In this document: positions 37,973 to 46,434 of the stretch, in pieces
Layout of the letters: each line of letters starts with the position of its first letter
How positions within the stretch are numbered: position 1 is the stretch's first letter
Source: Demequina maris
GTDB taxonomy: Bacteria > Actinomycetota > Actinomycetes > Actinomycetales > Demequinaceae
Reading direction: 5' to 3'
Length of the DNA: 64,000 nucleotides
NCBI RefSeq assembly: GCF_000971155.1
Contig: NZ_BBLX01000002.1
Coordinates: forward strand, 62,001 to 126,000
Position numbers and translations under genes: made by a program
Notes under the pieces: generated by a model
The model's database searches: none
What the model was told of the DNA's origin: nothing
Seen by the model: the letters and a program-made list of their open reading frames with translations, nothing else

Positions 37973-39274
37973 ATGGGGACGGTGCCTGGGGCCGGCCGCG
38001 ACGCCGCGGCGCGCCCCGTCGCGCGCCTGACCGGCGAGGCCGCGGCGGACCCGTCGTCGCTGCGCTCGCACAACCTGGGCATCGTGATGCGGCTGCTGCG
38101 CGACCACGGCACGCTCACCCGCAAGGACATCGAGCACGCGACCGGCATGGTGCCCGCCTCGGTCACGAACCTCGTCGCCGACCTGCACGACCGCGGCCTC
38201 GTGCGCGACGTGCGCGGCGGCGGCAGCGAGGCGCGCCGGCGCGGCCGCCCGCGCGTCATGGTCGAGGCCGTCCCGGACCGCTGCCTCGCGCTCGCGGTCC
38301 GCATCGAGCGCACGCGCGTCACCGGCGAGCTGCACTCGAGCGCGGGACTGCTGCTCGACTCGTCGTCGCGCGGCGTCACGCTCGCGTGGGGCCAGCCGGG
38401 CGACGTCGCGCACGCGATCGCGGAGCTGGTCGAGCGCGCCCAGCAGCGCGCCGCCGAGCACGGCGCGGTGCTGTTCGCGTGCGTCGTGACGATGCCGGGC
38501 CCGGTGGGCAGCGACAACCGCATCGCGGACACGGCCGAGTTCGGCTGGGGACACCTGGGCCTGGTCGACCTCATCCACGCGGCGGGTGTGCCTGCCGATG
38601 TGAGAGTCGAGGTCGTCAACGACGCCAACGCGGCCGCGCTCGCGGAGCACTCGGCGCTGCCGATGCCGCGCCCGGGGGTGATGCTCTATGTCGAGGGCTC
38701 GGTGGCGTTCGGCGTCGGCGGCGGCGTCATCGCGGACGGGCGGATCCTCACCGGCGGCCGCGGCTACGGCGGCGAGCTCGGGCACGTCACGGTCGACTGG
38801 CGCGGACGCTCGTGCGTGTGCGGTGCGAACGGCTGCCTGTCGGCGTACCTGGGCCCCGAGGCGCTGCTCACCTCCGCCCGCCTCATGGACCTCGCGCAGA
38901 TGGCGGGCCGGCAGGCCGCGATGGACGAGCTGCGCGCCCGCCTGGACCGCGGCGAGAAGCGGGCCGTGGACGTGGCGCTGCGCGCGGGCGACATCCTCGG
39001 CGCCGCCGTGCGATCCGTCTACGACGTGGTCAACCCCACCGAGCTGGTCCTCGGCGGCTACCTCGCGGGCATGCGCCGCTGGCTCGAGCCGGGCATCCAG
39101 ATGCAGCTCGCGCCGCGCACCGAGCGTCTCGCGCCCCTGACGATCGAGTCCGGCCGGCTGGGCCGTCGCGCGGGCCTGGTCGGCGCCGCGCGCCACGGCC
39201 TCACCCCGATGTTCGACGACCCGACCGTCGTGCCCGCCGCGCGCCGGGACGATGCGGTGGCCGAGGGGGCCTGA
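37973..39274 (+). CDS. ROK-family transcriptional regulator
   Basis: 433 residues. The N-terminal winged helix is RSHNLGIVMRLLRDHG with LTRKDIEHATGMVPASVTNLV. The ROK sugar-binding/kinase-like part follows, with VNDANAAALAEH and the zinc motif GELGHVTVDWRG-CVCGANGCLSAYLG (Cys-x-Cys-Gly-x2-Gly-Cys). Such NagC/XylR-type proteins sense a sugar or sugar phosphate. No sugar operon is next to it. The C-terminus holds a motif read as Asp-Asp-Ala (39247). A 109-bp repeat element begins 18 nt after the stop. Confidence 0.9.
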   Translation: MGTVPGAGRDAAARPVARLTGEAAADPSSLRSHNLGIVMRLLRDHGTLTRKDIEHATGMVPASVTNLVADLHDRGLVRDVRGGGSEARRRGRPRVMVEAVPDRCLALAVRIERTRVTGELHSSAGLLLDSSSRGVTLAWGQPGDVAHAIAELVERAQQRAAEHGAVLFACVVTMPGPVGSDNRIADTAEFGWGHLGLVDLIHAAGVPADVRVEVVNDANAAALAEHSALPMPRPGVMLYVEGSVAFGVGGGVIADGRILTGGRGYGGELGHVTVDWRGRSCVCGANGCLSAYLGPEALLTSARLMDLAQMAGRQAAMDELRARLDRGEKRAVDVALRAGDILGAAVRSVYDVVNPTELVLGGYLAGMRRWLEPGIQMQLAPRTERLAPLTIESGRLGRRAGLVGAARHGLTPMFDDPTVVPAARRDDAVAEGA

Positions 39275-39292
39275 GCGGCCCCCATCGTCGCC

Positions 39293-39401
39293 GTGCATCT
39301 CTCCACACAGCGGGCTCGGAATCGTGCCCTCGTCGGGCATGTGCCCGTTCACATCCTGCGGTTCGTGTGGAGGAGTGCTCCACCTGTGTGGAGAGGCGCA
39401 C
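39293..39401. repeat. 109-bp inverted-repeat element, copy D
   Basis: Ends GTGCATCTCTCCACACA (39293-39309) and TGTGTGGAGAGGCGCAC (39385-39401). On the minus strand it reads like copies A and B (GCACTCCTCCACAC and ATGTGAACGGGCAC), but its far end (GATTCCGAGCC) matches copy E. It lies between the convergent ROK and sortase-like genes. Confidence 0.87.
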
Positions 39402-39409
39402 GGGTGGGG

Positions 39410-39934
39410 TCAGGCCGCGGTGAGGCGGGCGAGGCGCATATTGACGCCGTCCCACAGGCAGGTCTGCATCCACAGGCCGCCCGCGAGCACCGACGCCGGC
39501 GTGTACTTGGGCACCGTGAGCAGCTGCGTGATCTCGTACTCGCCCGCGGCGTAGCCGGTGAGCGTGACCGCATCGCCGACCTCGAGGTCGAGCACCACGT
39601 CGCCGCCGCAGTGGTTGTGCGCGGACACGACGTCGCCCGCGACGAAGTCCTCGAATACCCAGCCGGCGCACAGGTCGAGCGCCTCCTGGTGGCCGGTGAG
39701 CCGCACGTCGAACGCATAGCCGGGGTCGGGTGCGGGCGCCTCCGTGACGTCGACGTCGGGGGTGTCGACGTCGAAGTCCGCGTCGTGGGCCGCGGAGATG
39801 GGTCCGACGCCGCTCGTCGCGGCCGGGATCGAGTCGTGGAGCGGGTTGAGGGTCTCGGCGGCCGCCGCCGGGACGATGCCGGCGGCGGCGAGGAGGGTGA
39901 GGGCGGCGAGCAGCGGCACGCGGGTTCGGGGCAC
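39410..39934 (-). CDS. Small secreted sortase-like protein
   Basis: 174 residues. Signal peptide (residues 1-26, ending PAAAAE), an acidic linker (30-70), then a short beta domain. The segment GDVVSAHNHCGG with LEVGDAVTL resembles the sortase catalytic-His strand pair, and MQTCLWDGVNMRLARL resembles the TC...R strand (Cys159, Arg167 or Arg170). It lacks the N-terminal beta strands and the membrane anchor of normal sortases. Whether it is a transpeptidase or a relic is open. GTG start with GGAAGG upstream. Confidence 0.6.
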   Translation of the reverse strand: MPRTRVPLLAALTLLAAAGIVPAAAAETLNPLHDSIPAATSGVGPISAAHDADFDVDTPDVDVTEAPAPDPGYAFDVRLTGHQEALDLCAGWVFEDFVAGDVVSAHNHCGGDVVLDLEVGDAVTLTGYAAGEYEITQLLTVPKYTPASVLAGGLWMQTCLWDGVNMRLARLTAA

Positions 39935-40059
39935 GGGTCAGGCCTTCCGTCGGGGGGTGCACGACGCCTCAGCACCGTCGGCGGAGTCCAACAATTGTCA
40001 CAAATCGGACACGGAACGGCATCGTTTTATTCCCTCAGGCGACGATCGCCCCGACACTC

Positions 40060-40151
40060 CGAACGGAGCTGGTCCCGACACGCGGGCCGGATCGGGGCGC
40101 GGCGCCTGGTATCCCCGGCGTGTCGCGGCGAACTCCGTGCGTGGTGTCCGG
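40060..40151. repeat. Imperfect inverted repeat, second copy of the 12449 type
   Basis: About 35-nt arms: left GACACTCC-GAACGGAGCTGG-CCCGACACGCG, right the approximate complement with GGCGTGTCGCGGCG and AACTCCGTGCG. The string GCACGGA followed by GCGACACGCC is shared with the arms at 12449-12553, pointing to one family. Confidence 0.6.
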
Positions 40152-40171
40152 AAGATGCGCGTTCGCGGAGT

Positions 40172-40183
40172 ATTGTCGACAAT
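40172..40183. promoter_or_regulatory. Predicted GntR operator upstream of gntR
   Basis: The perfect 12-bp palindrome ATTGTCGACAAT, followed by a further half site ATTGTCGAT. It has the FadR/GntR NGTNNACN core. An identical palindrome lies at 40941 upstream of the transporter operon. Confidence 0.75.
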
Positions 40184-40241
40184 ATTGTCGATCGCATGGG
40201 GTGGCAGCGTCGCCGCCCCACGCTCACGGGAGGAGGGTCCC

Positions 40242-40868
40242 ATGGCTGCGGACACACGGGTGCTCGAGGACCTGAGGGCCGCCATCCTGCGCGGTGAGTT
40301 CGCGCCGCGCCAGCGCCTCGTCGAGGCCGAGCTGTGCGAGCAGTTCGACGCGAGCCGCTTCTCCGTCCGCGCCGCCCTCCAGGCGCTCGAGGCCGACGGC
40401 CTGGTCGAGCGTCAGCGCAACGTGGGCGCCCGCATCCGCGAGATCGGCATCGAGGAGGCGGTCGAGATCAGCGAGGTCCGCCAGGTGGTCGAGGGCCTCA
40501 TCGCGCGCCGCGCCGCCGAGCGTGCGAACGATGCGGAGGCCGAGGGGCTCGCGGCGATCGGCCGGGAGATGCACGCGGCCGTCGCGGCCGGCGAGGTAGC
40601 GGAGTACAGCGACCTCAACGCGCGCCTCCACGCGTCGCTCCGGGAGATCGCCCGTCACGAGAAGGCGAACGACATCATCGCCCGCCTCCACGGCCAGATG
40701 GTGCGGCACCAGTTCGCGCTGTCGCGCCAGCCCGGCCGCTCCAAGGTCTCGGTATGGCAGCACCAGGCCATCATCGACGCCGTGGTCGCGCGCGACGGCG
40801 ACGCCGCCGAGGCGGCGATGCGCGCCCACATCGCCTCGGTGATCGAGGCGCTGCGCGCCATCCGCTAG
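40242..40868 (+). CDS. GntR-family regulator (FadR subfamily)
   Basis: A 208-residue regulator with an N-terminal winged helix (LREGEF-like LRAAILRGEFAPRQRL, then FDASRFSVRAALQALEADGLV) and a C-terminal all-helical FCD domain (VRQVVEGLIARRAAE, SDLNARLHASL, HQAIIDAVVARD with metal-binding-type Asp and His). The ATG at 40242 follows GGAGGAGGG. Its operator sits both before itself and before the ABC operon, so it likely represses both until an organic acid ligand appears. Confidence 0.9.
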   Translation: MAADTRVLEDLRAAILRGEFAPRQRLVEAELCEQFDASRFSVRAALQALEADGLVERQRNVGARIREIGIEEAVEISEVRQVVEGLIARRAAERANDAEAEGLAAIGREMHAAVAAGEVAEYSDLNARLHASLREIARHEKANDIIARLHGQMVRHQFALSRQPGRSKVSVWQHQAIIDAVVARDGDAAEAAMRAHIASVIEALRAIR

Positions 40869-40940
40869 GGGCTCGGCCAAGGTCGCGCCGCGCGACTCGG
40901 TCGGCGTCGTGACACAAACGTTGCCAATATCGGCTACAAG

Positions 40941-40952
40941 ATTGTCGACAAT
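40941..40952. promoter_or_regulatory. Predicted GntR operator upstream of the ABC operon
   Basis: ATTGTCGACAAT, identical to the site at 40172, about 64 nt before the binding-protein start. It lies just after a TTGCCA (40921) that could be a -35 box, so binding would block transcription. Confidence 0.75.
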
Positions 40953-41015
40953 CCTGTTAGCGTGGGGGGTGCCACGTCCTCAAAGAAGAGGGCGCGGGTC
41001 TCAAGGAGGAGCCCC

Positions 41016-42032
41016 ATGCACGTTCAGTCCCTGTCGGTCCGCATGAGGACCGCGCTCGGAGCGGTGGCCGCCATCGGCGTCCTCGCGCTCACCGCCTGCA
41101 GCTCGGATGGGGGTGGCACCGGCAGCAGCGAGTCGGCGGAGCCCATGGAGTCCGAGACCGGCGGTGCGATGATGGAGACCGTCGACGTCACGGTCGGTCT
41201 CATCCCCATCCTCGATGTGGCGCCGATCTATCTCGGCGTCGAGCAGGGCTTCTTCGAGGAGGAGGGGCTCAACCTCAAGCTCGAGCTTGCCCAGGGCGGC
41301 TCGTTCATCATCCCCTCGGTCAGCCAGGGCGACTATCAGTTCGGGTTCAGCAACGCCACCTCGCTGATCCTCGGAACTGCCAACGGTGTGGGCCTCGAGG
41401 CCGTCGGTCCCGGCGCATCGACCAACGGCACCGAGGAGGACATGGCTGCGGTGCTCACCACGGCCGACTCCGGCATCGCGACCGCGAAGGACCTGGAGGG
41501 CAAGAAGGTCGGCGTCAACGCGCTCGCCAACGTCAACACCGCCACCATCAACCAGATGGTGCGCGACGACGGCGGCGACCCCACGAAGGTCACGTTCGTC
41601 GAGCTGCCGTTCCCGGACATCGTCCCCGCGATCGTGTCGGGAGACATCGACGCAGGCCAGGTGGTCGAGCCCTTCCGCACGGCCGGCGTGAACCAGGACC
41701 TCGTGAGCATCGGCTCCAACTTCCTCGCGATGAGCCCGACGTTCATGATCGCCGAGTACTTCACCTCGTCCGACTACGCGGCCGAGAGCCCCGAGGTGGT
41801 CGCGGGCTTCGAGGCGGCGCTCGCCAAGTCGTTCGCGTACGCCACCGAGAACCCTGATGAGGTCCGCGCGATCGTGCTGACCTACACGCAGATGGATGAG
41901 GAGACTGCGAACGCCGTGCGGCTGCCGGGCTGGCCGACCGAGATCGACGCCGCATCGATCGATCTGCAGGCCGAGCTCGCGGTGAAGGACGGGATGCTCA
42001 CCGACATCCCGGACCTGTCCAACCTCAAGTAG
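41016..42032 (+). CDS. ABC transporter substrate-binding lipoprotein (NMT1/SsuA type)
   Basis: A 338-residue lipoprotein; lipobox LTAC after a signal peptide of about 25 residues. The mature part has the NMT1/SsuA pattern LIPILDVAPIYLGVEQGFFEEEG, then FGFSNATSLI and AIVSGDIDAGQVVEPF. Family substrates include taurine, nitrate, thiamine precursors and aromatic acids. Given the downstream enzymes an aromatic or tricarboxylic acid is the best guess. ATG at 41016 with GGAGCCCC upstream. Confidence 0.88.
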   Translation: MHVQSLSVRMRTALGAVAAIGVLALTACSSDGGGTGSSESAEPMESETGGAMMETVDVTVGLIPILDVAPIYLGVEQGFFEEEGLNLKLELAQGGSFIIPSVSQGDYQFGFSNATSLILGTANGVGLEAVGPGASTNGTEEDMAAVLTTADSGIATAKDLEGKKVGVNALANVNTATINQMVRDDGGDPTKVTFVELPFPDIVPAIVSGDIDAGQVVEPFRTAGVNQDLVSIGSNFLAMSPTFMIAEYFTSSDYAAESPEVVAGFEAALAKSFAYATENPDEVRAIVLTYTQMDEETANAVRLPGWPTEIDAASIDLQAELAVKDGMLTDIPDLSNLK

Positions 42033-42146
42033 CGGGACCGGGGCCGCGGCATCCCCGGCCGCGGCCCCGGGCTCCCGCCCGCCGGCATCGTCCGGCTCCC
42101 ACCCCTCATCCCACCCGACGGTCCGCCGTCGAATCGGAGGCCTTCC

Positions 42147-42986
42147 GTGTCCTCGACCCCAGCCACGCTGGCACCGCCCGCCCGGTCGCGGGCCGCCAAC
42201 CGCTCCCGAAGGCTGCGTCGCAGCCGTGATCTCTGGCTCGGTGTCACGGGCGTCATCCTCGTCCTCGTGGGAGCCGAGACGCTGTCCCGCACCGGCATCG
42301 TCAACCCTGATTTCCTCCCGCCCGTCACCGAGATGTACGCGGCCCTGTTCGCCATGCTCGGCGAGGGCTGGTTCTGGGAGGCGCTGTGGCTCACGGTGCG
42401 CGGCTGGGCGATCGGTCTCGCCGCGGCCATGGCTCTCGGCATCGTGGTCGGCTTCGTCATCGGCTCGATCCCGTTCCTCAGGAAGTTCACCAGCTCCACC
42501 ATCGAGTTCCTGCGTCCGATCCCCTCGGTGGCGCTCATCCCGCTGGTCATCCTCATCTTCGGCACCAGGCCCCAGTCCGCGTTCGTGCTCGTGCTCTACG
42601 CGGCCTTCTGGCAGGTGCTGGTCCAGGTCCTCTACGGCGTGGCAGACGTGGACCCGGTGGCCCGTGACACCGCGCGTTCCTATCAGTTCGGGCCGATCCG
42701 GATCGCACGGTCCGTCATCTACCCCACGGCGCTGCCGTACATCATGACCGCCTTCAAGCTCGGGGCTGCGGTGGCCCTCATCCTCGAGATCACCGCCGAG
42801 CTGGTGATCGGCGTGGATGGGCTGGGCCGCGAGCTCGGCATCGCGCAGAGCTCCGGGGCGGTGCCGGAGACGTACGCGCTGGTCATCGTCATCGGCCTCA
42901 TCGGCGTGGCCGTCAACCTGCTCGCACGGTTCGTCGAGCGCAAGGCCCTCTGGTGGCACCCCTCGGTGAGGAGCGAGCAGTCATGA
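42147..42986 (+). CDS. ABC transporter permease (TauC/SsuC type), first of two
   Basis: A 279-residue permease with about six membrane segments and the EAA-type loop ARDTARSYQFGPIRIARSV near residue 175. A basic N-terminus precedes the first helix. The GTG at 42147 follows a GGAGGCC ribosome site. It is unusual that two permeases follow one binding protein; the pair probably forms a heterodimer. The stop overlaps the next start (ATGA). Confidence 0.88.
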   Translation: MSSTPATLAPPARSRAANRSRRLRRSRDLWLGVTGVILVLVGAETLSRTGIVNPDFLPPVTEMYAALFAMLGEGWFWEALWLTVRGWAIGLAAAMALGIVVGFVIGSIPFLRKFTSSTIEFLRPIPSVALIPLVILIFGTRPQSAFVLVLYAAFWQVLVQVLYGVADVDPVARDTARSYQFGPIRIARSVIYPTALPYIMTAFKLGAAVALILEITAELVIGVDGLGRELGIAQSSGAVPETYALVIVIGLIGVAVNLLARFVERKALWWHPSVRSEQS

Positions 42987-43762
42987 CAAGGTTCCTCAAG
43001 GCGACGGGCTACGCGCTCGGCCTCCCCGCGATCCTGCTGACAGCCTGGTGGTTCGGCTCGGCGAACTCCACCAACCCGTTCTGGCCGCCGCTGCAGACCA
43101 TCCTCGAGACGTTCCCCACCACGTGGACCTGGGACCGGATCGTCGGCGACGTGTTCCCGTCGCTCGCCCGCCTCGGCATCGGCTTCGGCATCGCCGTGGT
43201 TCTCGGCGTCGCGCTCGGCACCGCGATCGGCCTGTCGCCCACGCTCCGCGCCCTCTCCGAGCCGGTCCTCGAGTTCTTCCGCGCGATCCCTCCGCCGGTG
43301 CTGGTGCCGATCATCGCGCTGTTCGCCGGCTACACCGGCTGGCTCGGCAAGATCGTCACCATCGCCCTTGGCTGCCTCTGGCCCATCCTGCTCAACACGG
43401 TCGAAGGCGTACGTGGCCTCGAGCCCGTGCTCGGGGACACCGCCAAGAGCTATCACTTGAGCCCGTGGCGCCGCCTGGTCTTCGTGATCCTGCCCGGTGC
43501 GAGCCCGCGCATCTTCGCAGGCGCCCGCCAGTCCCTGTCCATCGGCGTGATCCTCATGGTGATCTCGGAGCTCTTCGGGGCCAACCGCGGCCTCGGCGCC
43601 GCGATCGTCCAGTTCCAGCGGAGCTTCGCCATCCCCCAGATGTGGACCGGCGTGATCGTGCTCGGTCTCATCGGAGTCCTGCTCGCGACCGTGTTCAAGA
43701 TCGTCGAGAACCGCATGCTCGCCTGGTACGTCGGGCAGCGTCAGATCGAACGAGGAGTGTGA
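42983..43762 (+). CDS. ABC transporter permease (TauC/SsuC type), second of two
   Basis: A 259-residue permease, related to the preceding one, with the loop LGDTAKSYHLSPWRRLVFVI near residue 155 and RAIPPPVLVPIIALFAG. It overlaps the first permease by four bases and the ATPase gene follows after 2 nt, so translation is coupled through the transporter genes. Confidence 0.88.
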   Translation: MTRFLKATGYALGLPAILLTAWWFGSANSTNPFWPPLQTILETFPTTWTWDRIVGDVFPSLARLGIGFGIAVVLGVALGTAIGLSPTLRALSEPVLEFFRAIPPPVLVPIIALFAGYTGWLGKIVTIALGCLWPILLNTVEGVRGLEPVLGDTAKSYHLSPWRRLVFVILPGASPRIFAGARQSLSIGVILMVISELFGANRGLGAAIVQFQRSFAIPQMWTGVIVLGLIGVLLATVFKIVENRMLAWYVGQRQIERGV

Positions 43763-43764
43763 CC

Positions 43765-44658
43765 ATGTCCATCACCACCCTGCTCTCGGGCCGCACCGCG
43801 AAGGCCCCTGCGGCTGCGACCACGGACGTGGCGCTCGACCTTCGCAACGTGCAGAAGACCTACGACACCCCTGGGCGTCCCCAGGTCGAGGCGATCCGTC
43901 ACCTCGACTTCGGCATCCGCCGCGGCGAGCTCGTCTGCGTGGTCGGCCCCTCGGGCGCCGGCAAGACCACGCTGCTGCGCTCGATCGCGGGCCTGCTCGA
44001 GCTCACCTCCGGCGAGGTGGTGCTCGACGGCGAGGTCGTCGTCGGCCCGCCGGAGGGCATGGCCGTCGTCTTCCAGGAGTACGGCCGCAGCCTGTTCCCG
44101 TGGATGACCGTGCGTCAGAACATCGAGCTGCCGCTCAAGGAGAAAGGCATCGCCAAGGCCGAGCGGCGCGCGAAGGTCGACCGGGCGCTCGAGGAGGTGG
44201 GGCTCACCGAGGCCTCCGAGCAGCACCCCTGGCAGCTCTCGGGAGGCATGCAGCAGCGCGTCGCGATCGCCCGCGCGATCGCCTTCCAGCCGTCGGTCCT
44301 GCTGATGGACGAGCCGTTCGCCGCGGTCGACGCGCAGACCCGCGCGGAGCTCGAGGACCTCGTGCGGAAGCTGTGGAAGGACCTCGGCGTCACGGTGCTG
44401 TTCGTCACCCACGACATCGACGAGGCCGTCTACCTGGGCGAGCGCGTGATCGTGCTGTCGAACCGGCCCACGGTGCTGATGGAGGACGTGCGGGTCAACC
44501 TGCCCGCCGACCGCGACCAGCTCACCACCCGCTCGGACCCGCACTTCGGCGAGCTGCGCGGGCACGTGTACGAGCTCATCCAGCGCGCCAAGCGCGGCGA
44601 CCGGCCGGACGCCCCGGCCGCCCCGCCCGCCGCCGCATCGTCCCCCGAGGAGGCCTGA
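43765..44658 (+). CDS. ABC transporter ATP-binding protein (SsuB/TauB type)
   Basis: A 297-residue ATPase with Walker A GPSGAGKTT, Q-loop VFQEYGRSLFPWM, signature LSGGMQQRVAIARAI, Walker B VLLMDEPFAAVD and switch His in VTHDIDEAV. The N-terminal 25 residues and the Ala/Pro-rich C-terminus (containing the motif at 44634, read Ala-Ser-Ser) are outside the core. RBS GAGGAG. It closes the importer, and the aldolase gene starts one base after its stop. Confidence 0.92.
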   Translation: MSITTLLSGRTAKAPAAATTDVALDLRNVQKTYDTPGRPQVEAIRHLDFGIRRGELVCVVGPSGAGKTTLLRSIAGLLELTSGEVVLDGEVVVGPPEGMAVVFQEYGRSLFPWMTVRQNIELPLKEKGIAKAERRAKVDRALEEVGLTEASEQHPWQLSGGMQQRVAIARAIAFQPSVLLMDEPFAAVDAQTRAELEDLVRKLWKDLGVTVLFVTHDIDEAVYLGERVIVLSNRPTVLMEDVRVNLPADRDQLTTRSDPHFGELRGHVYELIQRAKRGDRPDAPAAPPAAASSPEEA

Positions 44659-44659
44659 C

Positions 44660-45355
44660 GTGGAGACCGTGATCCTCACCGACCCGCCGCGCCCGCCCCG
44701 CGAGACGGTCGAGGCGTTCTCGACGATCGGCGTCGCGACCGTGCACGAGGCGATGGGGCGCACGCGGTCGATCTCCGCGCTGCGTCCCATCCAGCAGGGC
44801 ACGCGTGTCGCGGGCACCGCGGTCACGGTGATGAGCTGGCCCGGCGACAACCTCATGATCCACGCCGCGATCGAGCAGTGCGGTCCCGGCGACATCCTCG
44901 TCGTCACCACCCGCGAGCCGTCCTCGCACGGCATGTTCGGCGAGCTGTTCGCGACCGGACTCCAGCGCCGCGGCGTGGTGGGCGCGATCATCGACGCGGG
45001 CGTGCGCGACACCCAGGAGCTGCGCGACATGGGATTCCCGGTGTGGGCGCGCCACATCAACGTCATGGGCACCGTCAAGAGCACGCCCGGCGCGATCAAC
45101 GTGCCGATCGTCGTCGGTGGCCAGGTCATCGACGCGGGCGACATCGTGGTCGCCGACGACGACGGGCTCGTCGTGGTGCCCCGCCAGGAGGCGGACGATG
45201 CGCTGGTGAAGTCCCGCGCGCGCCTGGACAAGGAGGAGGCGACGCGGCAGGCGTTCGTCGGCGGCGAGCTGGGCCTCGACCGCTACGGCATGCGGCCGGT
45301 GCTCGCGGACCTGGGCGTCACGTACCGGCGGCACCCGGAGGCGGACCCCGCATGA
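44660..45355 (+). CDS. galC: 4-carboxy-4-hydroxy-2-oxoadipate aldolase (RraA-like; GalC/LigK)
   Basis: A 231-residue RraA-fold class II aldolase. Key stretches: STIGVATVHEAMGRTRSI, PGDNLMIHAAIEQCGPGDILVV, GVVGAIIDAGVRDTQELRDMGFPVWA (Arg and Asp metal site), and GDIVVADDDGLVVVPR. The family splits 4-carboxy-4-hydroxy-2-oxoadipate into pyruvate and oxaloacetate and can decarboxylate oxaloacetate. Start GTG at 44660. It overlaps the tautomerase gene by four bases. Confidence 0.85.
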   Translation: METVILTDPPRPPRETVEAFSTIGVATVHEAMGRTRSISALRPIQQGTRVAGTAVTVMSWPGDNLMIHAAIEQCGPGDILVVTTREPSSHGMFGELFATGLQRRGVVGAIIDAGVRDTQELRDMGFPVWARHINVMGTVKSTPGAINVPIVVGGQVIDAGDIVVADDDGLVVVPRQEADDALVKSRARLDKEEATRQAFVGGELGLDRYGMRPVLADLGVTYRRHPEADPA

Positions 45356-46434
45356 CCGGCATCCCCTGCGCGCTCATGCGCGGCGGCACCTCCAAGGGAG
45401 GGATCTTCCTCGCGGAGGACCTGCCCGCGGATCCCGCCGCGCGCGACGACCTGCTGCTGCGGATCATGGGCAGCCCCGACCTCCGTCAGATCGACGGGCT
45501 CGGCGGCGCGCACCCGCTCACCAGCAAGGTCGGCGTGGTGAGCCGCGCGGGGGACGATGCGGCGGACATCGACTACCTGTTCCTCCAGGTCGCGGTGGAC
45601 AAGCCGGTCGTGTCGACCTCGCAGACGTGCGGCAACATCCTCGCGGCCGTGGCGCCGTTCGCGATCGAGCGGGGCCTCGTGCCCGCGCGCGACGGCGCGA
45701 CCGTGGTGCGGGTGCGCATGGTCAACACCGGCACCGTCGCGGCGCTGACCGTGCGGACGCCGGGCGGCGAGGTCACGTACGACGGCGACGCCGAGATCTC
45801 CGGGGTCCCCGGGACGGCCGCGCCGGTGGAGGTCGCGGTCGAGCCCGCGGCGGGTGCGCTGCTGCCCACCGGCAACCCGGTCGACCGCATCGCCGGGGTG
45901 GACGCGACGCTCATCGACAACGGCATGAAGTCCGTGCTCGTGCGTGCGGCGGACCTCGGCATCGTGGGCGACGAGGACCCGGCCGCGCTCGAGGCGGACC
46001 CCGAGGTGGTGCGACGCGTGGCCGAGATCCGCGAGGCGGCCTTCCCGCTCATGGGCATCGACGGCACGCCCGAGTCCACCACCACGCCGAAGATCGTGCT
46101 GCTCTCCGCGCCGGCGGAGGGGGGCGCGATCCGCACCCGCAGCTTCATCCCGTTCCGCGTGCACGAGGCCATCGGCGTGCTCGGCGCGGCCTCCATCGCC
46201 GCGGGCCTCCGCGTGGCGGGGACGGTCGCCGACGGCCTCGCGGTGCTCCCGCCGGACGGGGCGCCGCTGCGCGTCGAGCACCCCACCGGCTTCCTCGACC
46301 TGCACGTGGACCCCGTCCCCGGCGATCCGGGCGCGGTGGGGGAGACCCGCGTGATCCGCACCGCCCGCATGATCATGGACGGGCGCGTGCACCCGCGCAG
46401 CGCATCGGTGCCCGTCGCGAAGGAGCCGTCATGA
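45352..46434 (+). CDS. galD: 4-oxalomesaconate tautomerase (PrpF family; GalD/LigU)
   Basis: A 360-residue PrpF/DapF-like isomerase with the family start PCALMRGGTSKGGIFLAEDL, the catalytic-cysteine-type SQTCGNILAAVAPFA and the later NGMKSVLVRAADLGI. GalD interconverts enol and keto forms of 4-oxalomesaconate ahead of hydration. Its position between the aldolase and LigJ supports this over a PrpF (methylaconitate) role. The motif at 45552 is read Asp-Asp-Ala. The start and stop overlap both neighbours. Confidence 0.85.
   Translation: MTGIPCALMRGGTSKGGIFLAEDLPADPAARDDLLLRIMGSPDLRQIDGLGGAHPLTSKVGVVSRAGDDAADIDYLFLQVAVDKPVVSTSQTCGNILAAVAPFAIERGLVPARDGATVVRVRMVNTGTVAALTVRTPGGEVTYDGDAEISGVPGTAAPVEVAVEPAAGALLPTGNPVDRIAGVDATLIDNGMKSVLVRAADLGIVGDEDPAALEADPEVVRRVAEIREAAFPLMGIDGTPESTTTPKIVLLSAPAEGGAIRTRSFIPFRVHEAIGVLGAASIAAGLRVAGTVADGLAVLPPDGAPLRVEHPTGFLDLHVDPVPGDPGAVGETRVIRTARMIMDGRVHPRSASVPVAKEPS

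Larger units (their letters stand above)
39935..40241. other. Intergenic region between the sortase-like gene and gntR
   Basis: No gene seen. It holds an AT-rich stretch (39985-40030), the imperfect inverted repeat at 40060-40151, the GntR operator at 40172, and the gntR leader. The short CAACAATTGTCACAAAT run near 39989 may be part of a promoter. Confidence 0.5.
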
